Assembly: GCF_018917865.1 (NCBI RefSeq)
Contig: NZ_JAHLPM010000010.1
Coordinates: 113,524 to 177,523, forward strand
Direction of reading: 5' to 3'
Length of the DNA: 64,000 bases
Source: Tissierella simiarum
GTDB lineage: Bacteria > Bacillota > Clostridia > Tissierellales > Tissierellaceae
Below the pieces are notes generated by a model. The model saw only the letters and a list, made by a program, of their open reading frames with translations. It was not told where the DNA came from and made no database searches. This document shows, in pieces, positions 16,835 to 25,321 of this stretch. Within the stretch, counting starts at the first letter, position 1, and each line of letters begins with the position of its first letter. The translations under genes and the position numbers were made by a program.

Positions 16835-16873
16835 AAAAAAGTTAACAAGTTTATATTTTGTTAACTTTTTTTA
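16835..16873. terminator. Bidirectional terminator between the regulator and flavoprotein genes
   Basis: AAAAAAGTTAACAA and TTGTTAACTTTTTTT form a perfect stem with a 9-nt loop. It lies between converging genes that end at 16823 and 16905. Confidence 0.9.
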
Positions 16874-16904
16874 TATTAGTTTATACACTCTACTGTTTGT
16901 TTTT

Positions 16905-17675
16905 CTATACCTCTATTACCTTTACCCTATTTTGACTTATATATTCTTTAGCTAAATCCGTTAGTCTAGAATTTTTAGAAAGATATATTGTACCTTTCCC
17001 TGATATATCCCCATATGTGATGAAACTATCTATATTCTTTTCATCAATTATATTTACATCTGTATGCTCCTTTGAACACTCAGTACTCTTAATATCCTTT
17101 TCTTGTATTTCCTTGTTCTTAATACCTTTATATAGGTATTTATTTACTTCTATTTCAAAATCATATACTGAAACAAAACTCATTCCTAACTTTTCTGCCT
17201 TGGATTTGTGATCAAATAGCATTTTATTATATGCTTCGTTAGTATTTAACCTCATTAATTTAGCAAATTCAGTTTCAGGATTCCAACTAGCATCTATAGC
17301 AATTGCAGGTTTTCCCATCATCAGGGCTAATTGAATAGCTGTAGTCGTTTCATTATCAGCAATACCGACAGATATTTTAGCTAATGTATTTCGTGTTAAT
17401 AAAGGTATAATCACACATTCTGCCTTTTTTATTGATTCATATATTTGTTTATCCCCTTCTATCTTTTCTCCAATTTTTCTCCATTCTTTTATTTCTTCTA
17501 TTTTCAAGGCATTTTCAGAAATTATATATTCATATTTAACATTATCATATTGCATAAGTATTTCGAGAATTTCATTAGAATATGATGTACCTCCTGTTAA
17601 TATAACCAAAGCTTTTTTCTCATAATAATCACATAACAGTTTCTCTATTATTTGTTTTAGCTTATGCTCATCCAC
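16905..17675 (-). CDS. Flavoprotein-like protein of the second BMC operon
   Basis: 256 residues. The N-terminal 150 residues resemble HFCD-type flavoproteins (LVILTGGTSYSNEI, AECVIIPLLTRNTLAKISVGIADNETTTA split here, MMGKPAIAIDA). The C-terminal part is polar and ends in a small beta-rich segment (GTIYLSKNSRLTDLAKEYISQN). Proteins of this type recur in glycyl-radical microcompartment loci, but no defined reaction is known to me. It lies 18 bp after pduL and closes the operon. Possible roles are redox or cofactor maintenance in the lumen (inference). Confidence 0.6.
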   Translation of the reverse strand: MDEHKLKQIIEKLLCDYYEKKALVILTGGTSYSNEILEILMQYDNVKYEYIISENALKIEEIKEWRKIGEKIEGDKQIYESIKKAECVIIPLLTRNTLAKISVGIADNETTTAIQLALMMGKPAIAIDASWNPETEFAKLMRLNTNEAYNKMLFDHKSKAEKLGMSFVSVYDFEIEVNKYLYKGIKNKEIQEKDIKSTECSKEHTDVNIIDEKNIDSFITYGDISGKGTIYLSKNSRLTDLAKEYISQNRVKVIEV

Positions 17676-17693
17676 TGAAACATCCCCTTTTTA

Positions 17694-18347
17694 CTACAGA
17701 TTCAAAGTGCTTATCATGACAGTATCTTTTGATGATAAATCTGCTGCATTTGCTTCATCGGTATCTACATGAAATTCTAGGCTGTACTTAGGACTTACTC
17801 GTACAATTACATCTCCAAATATAGTCTTTCTCTCTCCAGAAGTAATCACATTGACGTTTTGACCATTGATTACATTAAATGCTTTTGCATCTTCTGGGGT
17901 CATGTGTATATGCCTCTTCGCAACTATTACTTTTTCTTTTAGAAAAACACTTCCTTTAGGACCAATAACACAAATATCTCCTGATCCTTTTAGATCACCA
18001 GATTCTCTCACTGGAGATTTAACTCCCAATGTAAAACTATCTGTTTTGGAGATTTCAAGCTGACTTTCTTCACGAACTGGACCTAAAACACGAACATTAG
18101 ATAAACTTCCTTTAGGTCCTGCAATGCAAACTACTTCCTTTGCAGCAAACTGTCCTGGTTGTTTTAGCTCTTTTAATTCATTTAATTGATAATTTTCTCC
18201 AAAAAGTATCTCTAAATCTTTTTTACTTAAATGAATATGACGATTTGAAACACCTACAGGTATCTCCTTTTTTTCTGGATTAACTTCTAGATGTTCTCTA
18301 ATAAGATTTGCTATCTTTATTGCTAATTCTTGATTGTTTATTTCCAT
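17694..18347 (-). CDS. pduL: PduL-type phosphate acyltransferase
   Basis: 217 residues. It would convert acetyl-CoA and phosphate to acetyl-phosphate and recycle CoA inside the shell. Two half-domains each carry metal-binding histidines: VGVSNRHIHLSKKDLE (about 27-42) and IVAKRHIHMTPEDAKAF (about 141-157). The N-terminal helix (EINNQELAIKIANLIREHL) looks like an encapsulation peptide. The first BMC operon has no phosphotransacylase, so this gene completes the choline pathway. No acetate kinase is in the window. Confidence 0.95.
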   Translation of the reverse strand: MEINNQELAIKIANLIREHLEVNPEKKEIPVGVSNRHIHLSKKDLEILFGENYQLNELKELKQPGQFAAKEVVCIAGPKGSLSNVRVLGPVREESQLEISKTDSFTLGVKSPVRESGDLKGSGDICVIGPKGSVFLKEKVIVAKRHIHMTPEDAKAFNVINGQNVNVITSGERKTIFGDVIVRVSPKYSLEFHVDTDEANAADLSSKDTVMISTLNL

Positions 18348-18401
18348 ATATTCCTATCCTTTCAAAAACTTACTAACTAAATTATAAAAATTTATGATAT
18401 T

Positions 18402-18935
18402 CTATTTATCTGATTTCTTTTTGTTCTTAGAATTATCTTCTTGTTTTTCTGATTTCTTCTCAGTTTCATCTTCGGAAATAGAAGCCGCTTTTTCTTCAGT
18501 AGTTTTTTCTACTTTTGCCGATTTTTCCTGTTTTTCAGACTTTTCTTCTTTCACTTCTTTTACTGCTTTTTTCTCTTTCGTTGGCTTTTCTTCTTTTACT
18601 TCTTTTGCTACTTCTTTTAGCTTTTCTTCCTTTTTCACTTCTTGTGCTTTTTCTACTTCTTCTTTTTGAAATGTTTTTGGTATAGAATTATCTGGACGTG
18701 CTATTACGTGTACAGATACTACTTCACCTATATTCTTCGCAGCAGCAGCACCTGAATCCACGGCGGCTTTAACTGCACCTACATCTCCACGAACCATTAC
18801 AGTAACCAATCCATGACCAATCTTTTCATAGCCCATCAACGAAACATTTGCAGATTTAAGCATAGCATCTGCTGCTTCAATTGCCGCTACTAAGCCTTTT
18901 GTTTCAATCATCCCTAATGCATCTTGACTCAACAA
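18402..18935 (-). CDS. BMC-H shell protein with long Lys/Glu-rich C-terminal tail
   Basis: 177 residues. Residues 1-90 are a normal BMC-H domain ([46 protein letters not shown]). Residues 95-177 are low-complexity, rich in Lys, Glu and Val, with repeats such as KEVKEEK, and no hydrophobic segment. The start is one of two adjacent TTG codons (18935 or 18932). The second sits better after AAGGAGG and aligns with the paralogues. It leads the second BMC operon. The tail may bind lumen enzymes, the nucleoid or other shells (inference). Confidence 0.9.
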   Translation of the reverse strand: MLSQDALGMIETKGLVAAIEAADAMLKSANVSLMGYEKIGHGLVTVMVRGDVGAVKAAVDSGAAAAKNIGEVVSVHVIARPDNSIPKTFQKEEVEKAQEVKKEEKLKEVAKEVKEEKPTKEKKAVKEVKEEKSEKQEKSAKVEKTTEEKAASISEDETEKKSEKQEDNSKNKKKSDK

Positions 18936-18985
18936 TATTACCTCCTTCTACAAATTGTTTTATTGTACGATTAATACACTTTTAT

Positions 18986-19081
18986 TTTATCCTAAAACCG
19001 CCCTATAATCTGACAAAAATACAGAGTACTTCTTGTATAAAATATATTTGTTTCATAAAATTAATGGTATTTTCTTGACAT
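18986..19081 (-). promoter_or_regulatory. Promoter and conserved three-repeat element of the second BMC operon
   Basis: On the minus strand the element at 19081-19027 reads ATGTCAAGAAAATAC, then TATGAAACAA about 23 bp later, then ATACAAGAAG about 19 bp later. It aligns over its whole length with 11832-11777. A GATAAA at 18991-18986 lies 35 bp after the element, matching the TATAAA of operon one, and the start codon is about 92 bp from the element in both. Confidence 0.65.
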
Positions 19082-19130
19082 TTATGGACTATTCGTATTG
19101 TTAGTTAAAATAAAGAGAAAATATATAAAC

Positions 19131-19169
19131 ATAAAATATCCCTCATATAAAAATTGAGGGATATTTTAT
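19131..19169. terminator. Terminator of the MATE transporter gene
   Basis: ATAAAATATCCCTCA and TGAGGGATATTTTAT pair perfectly around a 9-nt loop, 14 bp beyond the stop of the leftward MATE gene. Confidence 0.88.
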
Positions 19170-19182
19170 GACTGTTTAAATT

Positions 19183-20565
19183 CTAGTTTTCCAAGTTAAA
19201 AGCATTGTTTTCCTGATTATCAGCTTCTACATTCATTAAAATATTTTTCTTCACTTTCTTGTATATAATAAACCCTATAGTATCAGCAAGACCCCATCCT
19301 ATAGGAATAGACCACCATATTCCTCGTTGAGCTATCTGCGGGATACTTGAAAGTATATATGCCATTAATACTCTAGTACCTAAAGAAATTATTGTAAGAA
19401 TTAGGGATACATTTAATTCTCCAATCCCTCTAAAAAATCCATAGAACATAAATAAAAATCCTATTAATATATAAAATATAGATATTATAGATAGATATTC
19501 TACTCCTAGTTTTATTACATTTATTTCATCTGCATTTACAAATATTCTCATTAGATTATTTGAATTTATAAAAATCAATACTGATAATATTATGCAAAAT
19601 ATTATTATAGTTCGAGAAGCAGATTTTACTCCTTCCAATATTCTGTCCTTCTTCTTAGCTCCTTTATTCTGAGCAACATAAGTAGAAAATGCGTTTCCGA
19701 AGTCTTGAACAGGTAAATATGCTATAGAATCTATCTTACCAGCAGCAGTAAATGCCGCAATAGTATCTGGTCCAAAGGTATTCACAATACCTTGAACACA
19801 TACCATGCCGAATGTCATTATAGACTGCTGAATAGATGTAAGAAAACTAAACTTACCTACGGTAAACGCTATTTCTCTATCAAAAATCATATCTTCACGA
19901 GTTAACCTGATAAATGGTATCTTTACAAATGCATAGATTAAGCATAAAATCGAAGAAACAGCTTGAGCTATAATTGTAGCAAGAGCTACTCCAAATACAC
20001 CCATTTTATATACTATAACAAAAACTAAGTCCAGCACAATATTAATAGTAGCAGCAAGTATTAGGAAATACAAAGGTGTTTTTGAATCACCTATAGACCT
20101 TAATAAAGCTGAGCAAACATTATAAAGATAAACAAATATAAGTCCTGCAAAGATAACCTGTAAATATATTTGAGAATCTTTAAATATGCTTTTAGGTGTA
20201 TTTATAAGTAGTAACATTCTTTCAGTATTTAATACTAAAACAATTGATAATAAAACTGTAAAAACACCTATTGATAAAAATGAAAAAAATATTGTCCTTC
20301 TAAGATTAGAGTAGTTTTTCTCACCAAAATAATATGAATATACTACTGAAGCTCCCATACATAATCCAATTATTACAAAAGAAAAAAAGTTCATAAGCAT
20401 AAATGATGATCCCACTGCTGCCAATGCATCTTTACCTATAAACCTTCCAACTACAACAGAATCTACAATATTATATAATTGTTGAAATAAGTTTCCAATC
20501 AACATGGGAAATGTAAACTTTAATATAGTCTTAGATGGATTTCCCTTTGTCATATCAGTTACCAT
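19183..20565 (-). CDS. MATE-family multidrug/cation efflux transporter
   Basis: 460 residues with twelve hydrophobic helices in two six-helix bundles. The N-terminus MVTDMTKGNPSKTILKFTFPMLIGNLFQQLYNIVD (quoted in part) is typical of NorM/DinF-like MATE exporters, including NIVDSVVVGRFIGKDALAAVG. It exports drugs or metabolites with Na+ or H+. It is divergent from the LysR gene 110 bp away, which may control it. Confidence 0.92.
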   Translation of the reverse strand: MVTDMTKGNPSKTILKFTFPMLIGNLFQQLYNIVDSVVVGRFIGKDALAAVGSSFMLMNFFSFVIIGLCMGASVVYSYYFGEKNYSNLRRTIFFSFLSIGVFTVLLSIVLVLNTERMLLLINTPKSIFKDSQIYLQVIFAGLIFVYLYNVCSALLRSIGDSKTPLYFLILAATINIVLDLVFVIVYKMGVFGVALATIIAQAVSSILCLIYAFVKIPFIRLTREDMIFDREIAFTVGKFSFLTSIQQSIMTFGMVCVQGIVNTFGPDTIAAFTAAGKIDSIAYLPVQDFGNAFSTYVAQNKGAKKKDRILEGVKSASRTIIIFCIILSVLIFINSNNLMRIFVNADEINVIKLGVEYLSIISIFYILIGFLFMFYGFFRGIGELNVSLILTIISLGTRVLMAYILSSIPQIAQRGIWWSIPIGWGLADTIGFIIYKKVKKNILMNVEADNQENNAFNLEN

Positions 20566-20675
20566 AAATATTCCTCCTCTATGCCTATCTATTGTAGTCT
20601 AACATGAATAAATGTATAATTAAAATATCAATATATTATAGAATGTATATAATATTTTATATAGGAGAATGAGCT

Positions 20676-21545
20676 ATGGATATGAAACAGCTTTTATATT
20701 TTGTTACTGTAGTAAATGAAGGAAATATTACGGCTGCAGCAAAAAAACTACATATTGCACAACCTGCCCTTAGTAATCACATTAAAAATCTTGAAGAAGA
20801 TTTAAATGTCAAATTATTTCATAGAGGTCCAAGAAAAATAACTCTTACGGATGCAGGAGAAATTCTTTTTACTAAAGCAAATAATATTCTTGAATTAAAA
20901 CATTCTATTAGAAAAGAATTAGAAGATAATAAAAGTGGTTTTAAGGGAACGTTAAAGATTGGTACCATATCAGCAATAGACGCCGATCTATTGGAAAACA
21001 ACTTTTTAAAGTTTCATAAGAAATATAATAAAATTAAATATGAACTCTACGAAGGTATTACTCCTGAAATTATAGATCTATTATTTTCAAGAGTAATTGA
21101 AATTGGAATAGTAAGAACACCTTTTGATAAATCAGGTCTTAACACTACTTATCTAAAAATTGAACCAATGATAGCAGCATATCAAAATGATGATACTTTA
21201 GATAAGTTAGGAGATAGTATTTCAATAAAGGATCTTAATAAGAAACCCCTTATTATTTATCGCAGATTCGAGCATATAATAATTTCAGCATTTCAAAAAT
21301 CTGAAGTAAATCCCTATATTTTCTGTATAAATGATGACTCTAGAACTTCTCTTCTATGGGCAAATGCTGGTTTAGGTGTTGCTATTGTTCCAATATCTTC
21401 TAAAAATCTTGTACTTGCAAATAATTTAAAATTTAAAATTATTGATGACGAGTCTTTGTTTACTCAAGTTGCAATAATAACTCTTGAAAATAGTAATCTA
21501 TCTACTGTAGCAGTCAATTTTTTAAGAGAAGTTACTGAAGAATAA
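20676..21545 (+). CDS. LysR-family transcriptional regulator
   Basis: 289 residues. The N-terminal winged HTH (MDMKQLLYFVTVVNEGNITAAAKKLHIAQPALSNHIKNLE, cited in part as AAAKKLHIAQPALSNHIKNL) is followed by a periplasmic-binding-like effector domain (from about residue 90). GGAGAA precedes the ATG. It is divergent from the MATE gene, the standard LysR arrangement, so local regulation of that exporter is likely. Confidence 0.93.
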   Translation: MDMKQLLYFVTVVNEGNITAAAKKLHIAQPALSNHIKNLEEDLNVKLFHRGPRKITLTDAGEILFTKANNILELKHSIRKELEDNKSGFKGTLKIGTISAIDADLLENNFLKFHKKYNKIKYELYEGITPEIIDLLFSRVIEIGIVRTPFDKSGLNTTYLKIEPMIAAYQNDDTLDKLGDSISIKDLNKKPLIIYRRFEHIIISAFQKSEVNPYIFCINDDSRTSLLWANAGLGVAIVPISSKNLVLANNLKFKIIDDESLFTQVAIITLENSNLSTVAVNFLREVTEE

Positions 21546-21547
21546 AT

Positions 21548-21582
21548 AATATGGCAGTTAGTAAAATCTAACTGCCATATTA
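21548..21582. terminator. Bidirectional terminator between lysR and hcp
   Basis: AATATGGCAGTTAG and CTAACTGCCATATT form a perfect stem around 6-7 nt, flanked by AT-rich runs, between converging genes. Confidence 0.88.
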
Positions 21583-21592
21583 TTTATTTTAA

Positions 21593-23245
21593 TTATGCTC
21601 CTAAGAACATTTTCATATCATCTTCAACGTTTGAGATTGTTCCAATTCCAAAGGTCTCTACTAATACCTTAGCTACATTTGGTGATAGGAATGCTGGTAG
21701 TGTAGGTCCTAAGTGAATATTTTTTACTCCAAGGTGTAAAAGTGCCAACAATACTATTACAGCTTTTTGTTCGTACCATGCAATATTGTATGCAATTGGT
21801 AATTCGTTTATATCATTTAATTCAAAGATTTCTTTTAACTTAAGTGCTATTACTGCCAATGAGTAGGAATCATTACATTGTCCTGCATCTAATACTCTTG
21901 GAATTCCACCTATATCTCCAAGACTTAATTTATTGTATTTATATTTTGCACATCCTGCTGTTAATATAACTGTATCTTTAGGAAGTTTTGAAGCGAATTC
22001 TGTATAGTAATCTCTACTCTTCATTCTTCCATCACAGCCAGCCATTACAAAGAATTTCTTTATAGCTCCTGTTTTAACTGCTTCTACAACCTTGTCTGCT
22101 AAAGCAAATACTTGAGCATGAGCAAATCCACCAACGATTTTTCCTGTTTCAATTTCTATAGGTCCTGGTAATTTCTTCGCATGTTCTATTATTTGTGAGA
22201 AATCTTTAGATTGTCCATTTACTCTATCAGGGATATGCTTAAATCCTGGATATCCAGAAGAACCTGTAGTATATACTCTATCAGAGTAGGATGCACTTGG
22301 AGGAACTATACAGTTAGTAGTAAATAGTATTGGTCCGTTGAATTTTTCGAATTCTTCTCTTTGTTTCCACCATGCATTTCCATAATTTCCTACAAAGTTA
22401 TCATATTTTTTAAATGCTGGATAATAGTGAGCTGGTAGCATCTCTCCATGAGTATAAACATCTACACCAGTTCCCTTTGTTTGCTCTAGTAATTCTTCTA
22501 AGTCTTTTAAATCATGGCCTGAAATTAATATAGCTGGATTATTTCTAACGCCTATATTTACTTCTGTTATTTCTGGGTTTCCATAAGCAGATGTATTAGC
22601 CTTATCAAGTAATGCCATAGTATCTACACCATATTTACCAGTTTCTAAAGTTAATGCTACTAGTTCATCAGCAGTCAAACTATTATCTAATGTAGCCGCC
22701 AGTGCTTTTCTTATAAATTTAGAAATTTCTTCATCTTCATATCCTAAATTCATAGCGTGTTCCGCATAAGCTGCCATTCCTTTAACGCCATAAGTAATCA
22801 GTTCTCTCAAGGAACGAACATCTTCATTTTCTGTTGCCAATACTCCTACTAATGGACTGTTTGCCTTTAATTCTATGTCATCATCTGAATTAATATTCCA
22901 TGTAGCAGCATCGTGTAGATCATCTAAAGAAACTCCTTTTTCTCTTAAATTTCCTTTTAATTCTTCTCTTAATTTAAGGGCTTCTTTAATCTTTTCAATA
23001 AATCTATCCTTATCAAAATTTGCATTTGTTATTGTCATAAATAGTCCTTCAATTAAAAACCTATCTAAATTCGGCATCTTTAAACCTATTTCATCAGCTT
23101 TTAATCCTAAAATTGATATTCCTTTTAAAGTATATATCATTAAATCTTGTAAGTGGGCAACATCTGATGTCTTTCCGCAAACTCCCATCTTAGTACAGCC
23201 TTTACCTTGTGCTGTTTCTTGACATTGATAACAAAACATACTCAT
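21593..23245 (-). CDS. hcp: Hybrid cluster protein (Hcp, hydroxylamine/nitric oxide reductase)
   Basis: About 550 residues. The N-terminal cluster ligands are Cys in [20 protein letters not shown] (C-x2-C-x8-C-x5-C). The hybrid-cluster region includes [28 protein letters not shown] and GQCNDSYS. Hcp proteins reduce hydroxylamine and NO and act in nitrosative-stress defence in the cytoplasm. The ATG at 23245 has AGGAGG seven bases upstream, better than an ATG six bases earlier. A CRP/FNR-type operator sits at 23309-23326. No Hcr reductase gene is adjacent. Confidence 0.95.
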   Translation of the reverse strand: MSMFCYQCQETAQGKGCTKMGVCGKTSDVAHLQDLMIYTLKGISILGLKADEIGLKMPNLDRFLIEGLFMTITNANFDKDRFIEKIKEALKLREELKGNLREKGVSLDDLHDAATWNINSDDDIELKANSPLVGVLATENEDVRSLRELITYGVKGMAAYAEHAMNLGYEDEEISKFIRKALAATLDNSLTADELVALTLETGKYGVDTMALLDKANTSAYGNPEITEVNIGVRNNPAILISGHDLKDLEELLEQTKGTGVDVYTHGEMLPAHYYPAFKKYDNFVGNYGNAWWKQREEFEKFNGPILFTTNCIVPPSASYSDRVYTTGSSGYPGFKHIPDRVNGQSKDFSQIIEHAKKLPGPIEIETGKIVGGFAHAQVFALADKVVEAVKTGAIKKFFVMAGCDGRMKSRDYYTEFASKLPKDTVILTAGCAKYKYNKLSLGDIGGIPRVLDAGQCNDSYSLAVIALKLKEIFELNDINELPIAYNIAWYEQKAVIVLLALLHLGVKNIHLGPTLPAFLSPNVAKVLVETFGIGTISNVEDDMKMFLGA

Positions 23246-23282
23246 TTCCATACCTCCTATTTATTTACTCTTTGTAAATACA

Positions 23283-23326
23283 ATATTACTATATCTTCTA
23301 TAGAGTTTCGGTAACATAGGTTACCG
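23283..23326 (-). promoter_or_regulatory. HcpR-like operator and -10 box of hcp
   Basis: CGGTAACATAGGTTACCG (23309-23326) is a perfect palindrome with 7-bp arms and a 4-bp spacer. It fits the GTAAC-N4-GTTAC form I recall for the CRP/FNR-family regulator HcpR in Clostridia. A TAATAT box at 23288-23283 lies 29.5 bp from its centre, which puts the centre near -41.5, the class II activation position. Confidence 0.75.
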
Positions 23327-23338
23327 ATATAATATTTT

Positions 23339-23581
23339 TTAATAATCTTTTCCTGCTGCCATTACATTATTAGGATCAAAAGCATGACAAGGAGTTACTC
23401 CGTATACCATACTACATTTTGGACATTTTCCTTCATGATTTTCCATTTCAAATTCTTCACCACATTCAACACATTTAATAATTAAAGGCAGTATCATTGG
23501 CTGGGTGTCAAATCCCATCATCCTTATTTTATCTACTACCTGTTTTCCATTTTCAAAGACTCCTGAACATCCTTCATGCAT
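23339..23581 (-). CDS. Small zinc-ribbon protein of the hcp-linked module
   Basis: 80 residues. It contains KCVECGEEFEMENHEGKCPKC (CxxC-x12-CxxC; quoted in part), a rubredoxin/zinc-ribbon type metal knuckle, then VTPCHAFDPNNVMAAGKDY. The N-terminal half (MHEGCSGVFENGKQVVDKIR) has one more Cys. It lies 17 bp after the ABC ATPase gene and ends 13 bp before the hcp operator, so it closes the four-gene module. Function unknown. Metal handling or electron transfer to Hcp is plausible. Confidence 0.7.
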   Translation of the reverse strand: MHEGCSGVFENGKQVVDKIRMMGFDTQPMILPLIIKCVECGEEFEMENHEGKCPKCSMVYGVTPCHAFDPNNVMAAGKDY

Positions 23582-23598
23582 AATTATTCCTCCTTAAC

Positions 23599-24615
23599 TT
23601 AAAATGTCTTTCTTAGGGTTTCTCCTGCTCTTAAACTATTTCTCATACCTTGCACAAGGTTGTCTATCTTTTCTAGTTCAATTAAAAGTTCTTTTTCCTC
23701 CTCATTGGTTTCTAAAACTTTACTAATGCCACCATTCTTAATTACCATTCTTTTGTCTGCAATTAATGCTAAAGTAGGATCGTGAGTAGCCATTAAAACA
23801 ATTTTCTCCTTACTTACTAATAGTTCCAACGCTTTTTTTCTATCTATCCCTGCATTTTCTATTTCATCTATCAGCACTATAGGAGACGAACTTAAGATAG
23901 CAGTATCTGCAATCATTAAAGCCCTAGATTGTCCACCACTTAAGCTAGTAATAGGCGTGTTTAAGTCAAATTTTTCTCCTGCTAGATTATTGGAAGCTTC
24001 TATTATTTTTTCTATTACTCCTTCTACATCTTCTACTAATCTACTAGCTGCATGAAGTTCTAAAAATTCTCTAACGGTTAAATCCATTACAAAGTTCATA
24101 TTCTGTGAAAGCTGTGCCACTAACTTATTATTTGATGAAAACCTCCATTTTTTATCAGGAACTTCTCCATTTATTAAAATACTTCTTCCTGTCGGTGTAT
24201 CCCCTTGAGCCGCCCATTCTATGTCTGCTAAAAGTCTAGATTTCCCTGATCCTGTAGGTCCAACTATAGAAATGATTTCAGATCTATTTATAGTTATTTC
24301 TTTAAACCCTTCTTTATTTCCACTTTTATCAGTACCAGCTATTATAGTTAAGGATTCTATACCACTTTCTTCTTTGATTCCTAAAAAGGCTGCCATTTGA
24401 GTAATATACTCAATAAGACCTTCCATTAACTTCTCCTTATCAATAGCCCAGTCTTCAATATCTTCTTCAGAAAAATGATTCAAATATTCTGTGAAAGTAT
24501 ATTCTTTAAAATTATCTATATCCAATTTATTTTCTATAAAATAATTAATTACAAAGGGATACTTTTCTTCTAATTCTCTTATGGTTAATTTATTTAATAT
24601 ATCTTTATTGTTCAT
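23599..24615 (-). CDS. Cytoplasmic ABC-type ATPase with DUF1858-like N-terminus
   Basis: About 338 residues. Residues 1-85 (helical, NKLTIRELEEKYPFVINYFI) resemble DUF1858/ScdA_N. Residues 95-330 are an ABC ATPase: Walker A GPTGSGKS, Q-loop region VAQLSQNMNF, signature LSGGQSRA, Walker B PIVLIDEIE and switch His in MATHDP. No permease is encoded nearby, so this ATPase probably acts on a soluble partner. The coding start overlaps the preceding NTPase gene. The ATG at 24615 has AGGTGAT upstream. Confidence 0.82.
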   Translation of the reverse strand: MNNKDILNKLTIRELEEKYPFVINYFIENKLDIDNFKEYTFTEYLNHFSEEDIEDWAIDKEKLMEGLIEYITQMAAFLGIKEESGIESLTIIAGTDKSGNKEGFKEITINRSEIISIVGPTGSGKSRLLADIEWAAQGDTPTGRSILINGEVPDKKWRFSSNNKLVAQLSQNMNFVMDLTVREFLELHAASRLVEDVEGVIEKIIEASNNLAGEKFDLNTPITSLSGGQSRALMIADTAILSSSPIVLIDEIENAGIDRKKALELLVSKEKIVLMATHDPTLALIADKRMVIKNGGISKVLETNEEEKELLIELEKIDNLVQGMRNSLRAGETLRKTF

Positions 24616-25309
24616 CTTCATCACCTAATTTCATTTTTCTTACATTTCCCATTTGATAAGCTTCTCCTATTCTAGTTTCTCCTAGGCAATAGGAACATAA
24701 TGCTGAAGGCATTGGGAATTTTAATTCCATCCCTTGAACAGTTTCAACGTTTAAGTTCTCATCATATAAAATAGTGCTTAGTTCATAAGCTCCCTGTCCT
24801 GTAAGTCCATTTATATGCATTGTCATTGCCTTGGGATTTACAGAGTTTACTTTAGAAGCAAAGACCTCTCTTTCTGCTTGAGAAACTATATCTCCTTTAG
24901 TAATCACTACAATATCTGCTGATTTTAACATAGGTCCAATCTTCTTAGGCGTATTTATACCACTTAAATTGTCTATAACGCAAACTCCTGTTATGTTTTT
25001 AATATAAGGTGAACATCTATTACAAAGACCTGCACTTTCCGTTATCAATATATCTAAACCTATTTTCCTTCCCCATTGTACTACCTCTTCTATATTACTT
25101 ACAAAAAAGTGATCGGGACATAATGCTCCTGATAAACCTTTTTTTACAGGTATTCCTGCTTTTTCATATAAAATATCATCATCTGTATGAAGGCAGTCAA
25201 ATTTAACTACTCCCACAGAAATCTTTCTTTGCTTTAATGCCTCTATAGTTTTAAGTATAATTGAGGTCTTCCCCGAAGAAGGAGGACCAGAAAAAGTTAT
25301 TAAGTTCAT
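24605..25309 (-). CDS. Cys-rich P-loop NTPase of HypB/CobW/UreG type
   Basis: 234 residues. Walker A GPPSSGKTS starts at residue 7, followed by VVKFDCLHTDDDILYEKAG, a switch-like ESAGLCNRCSP, and TKGD in place of the guanine motif NKxD. There are two CxxC pairs, CNRC (about 97-100) and CSYC near the C-terminus. G3E GTPases such as HypB and CobW deliver metals to enzymes, so a metallocentre role is inferred. It is 12 bp from the substrate-binding-like gene and overlaps the ATPase gene. Confidence 0.8.
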   Translation of the reverse strand: MNLITFSGPPSSGKTSIILKTIEALKQRKISVGVVKFDCLHTDDDILYEKAGIPVKKGLSGALCPDHFFVSNIEEVVQWGRKIGLDILITESAGLCNRCSPYIKNITGVCVIDNLSGINTPKKIGPMLKSADIVVITKGDIVSQAEREVFASKVNSVNPKAMTMHINGLTGQGAYELSTILYDENLNVETVQGMELKFPMPSALCSYCLGETRIGEAYQMGNVRKMKLGDEDEQ

Positions 25310-25321
25310 TTATTAACCCTC

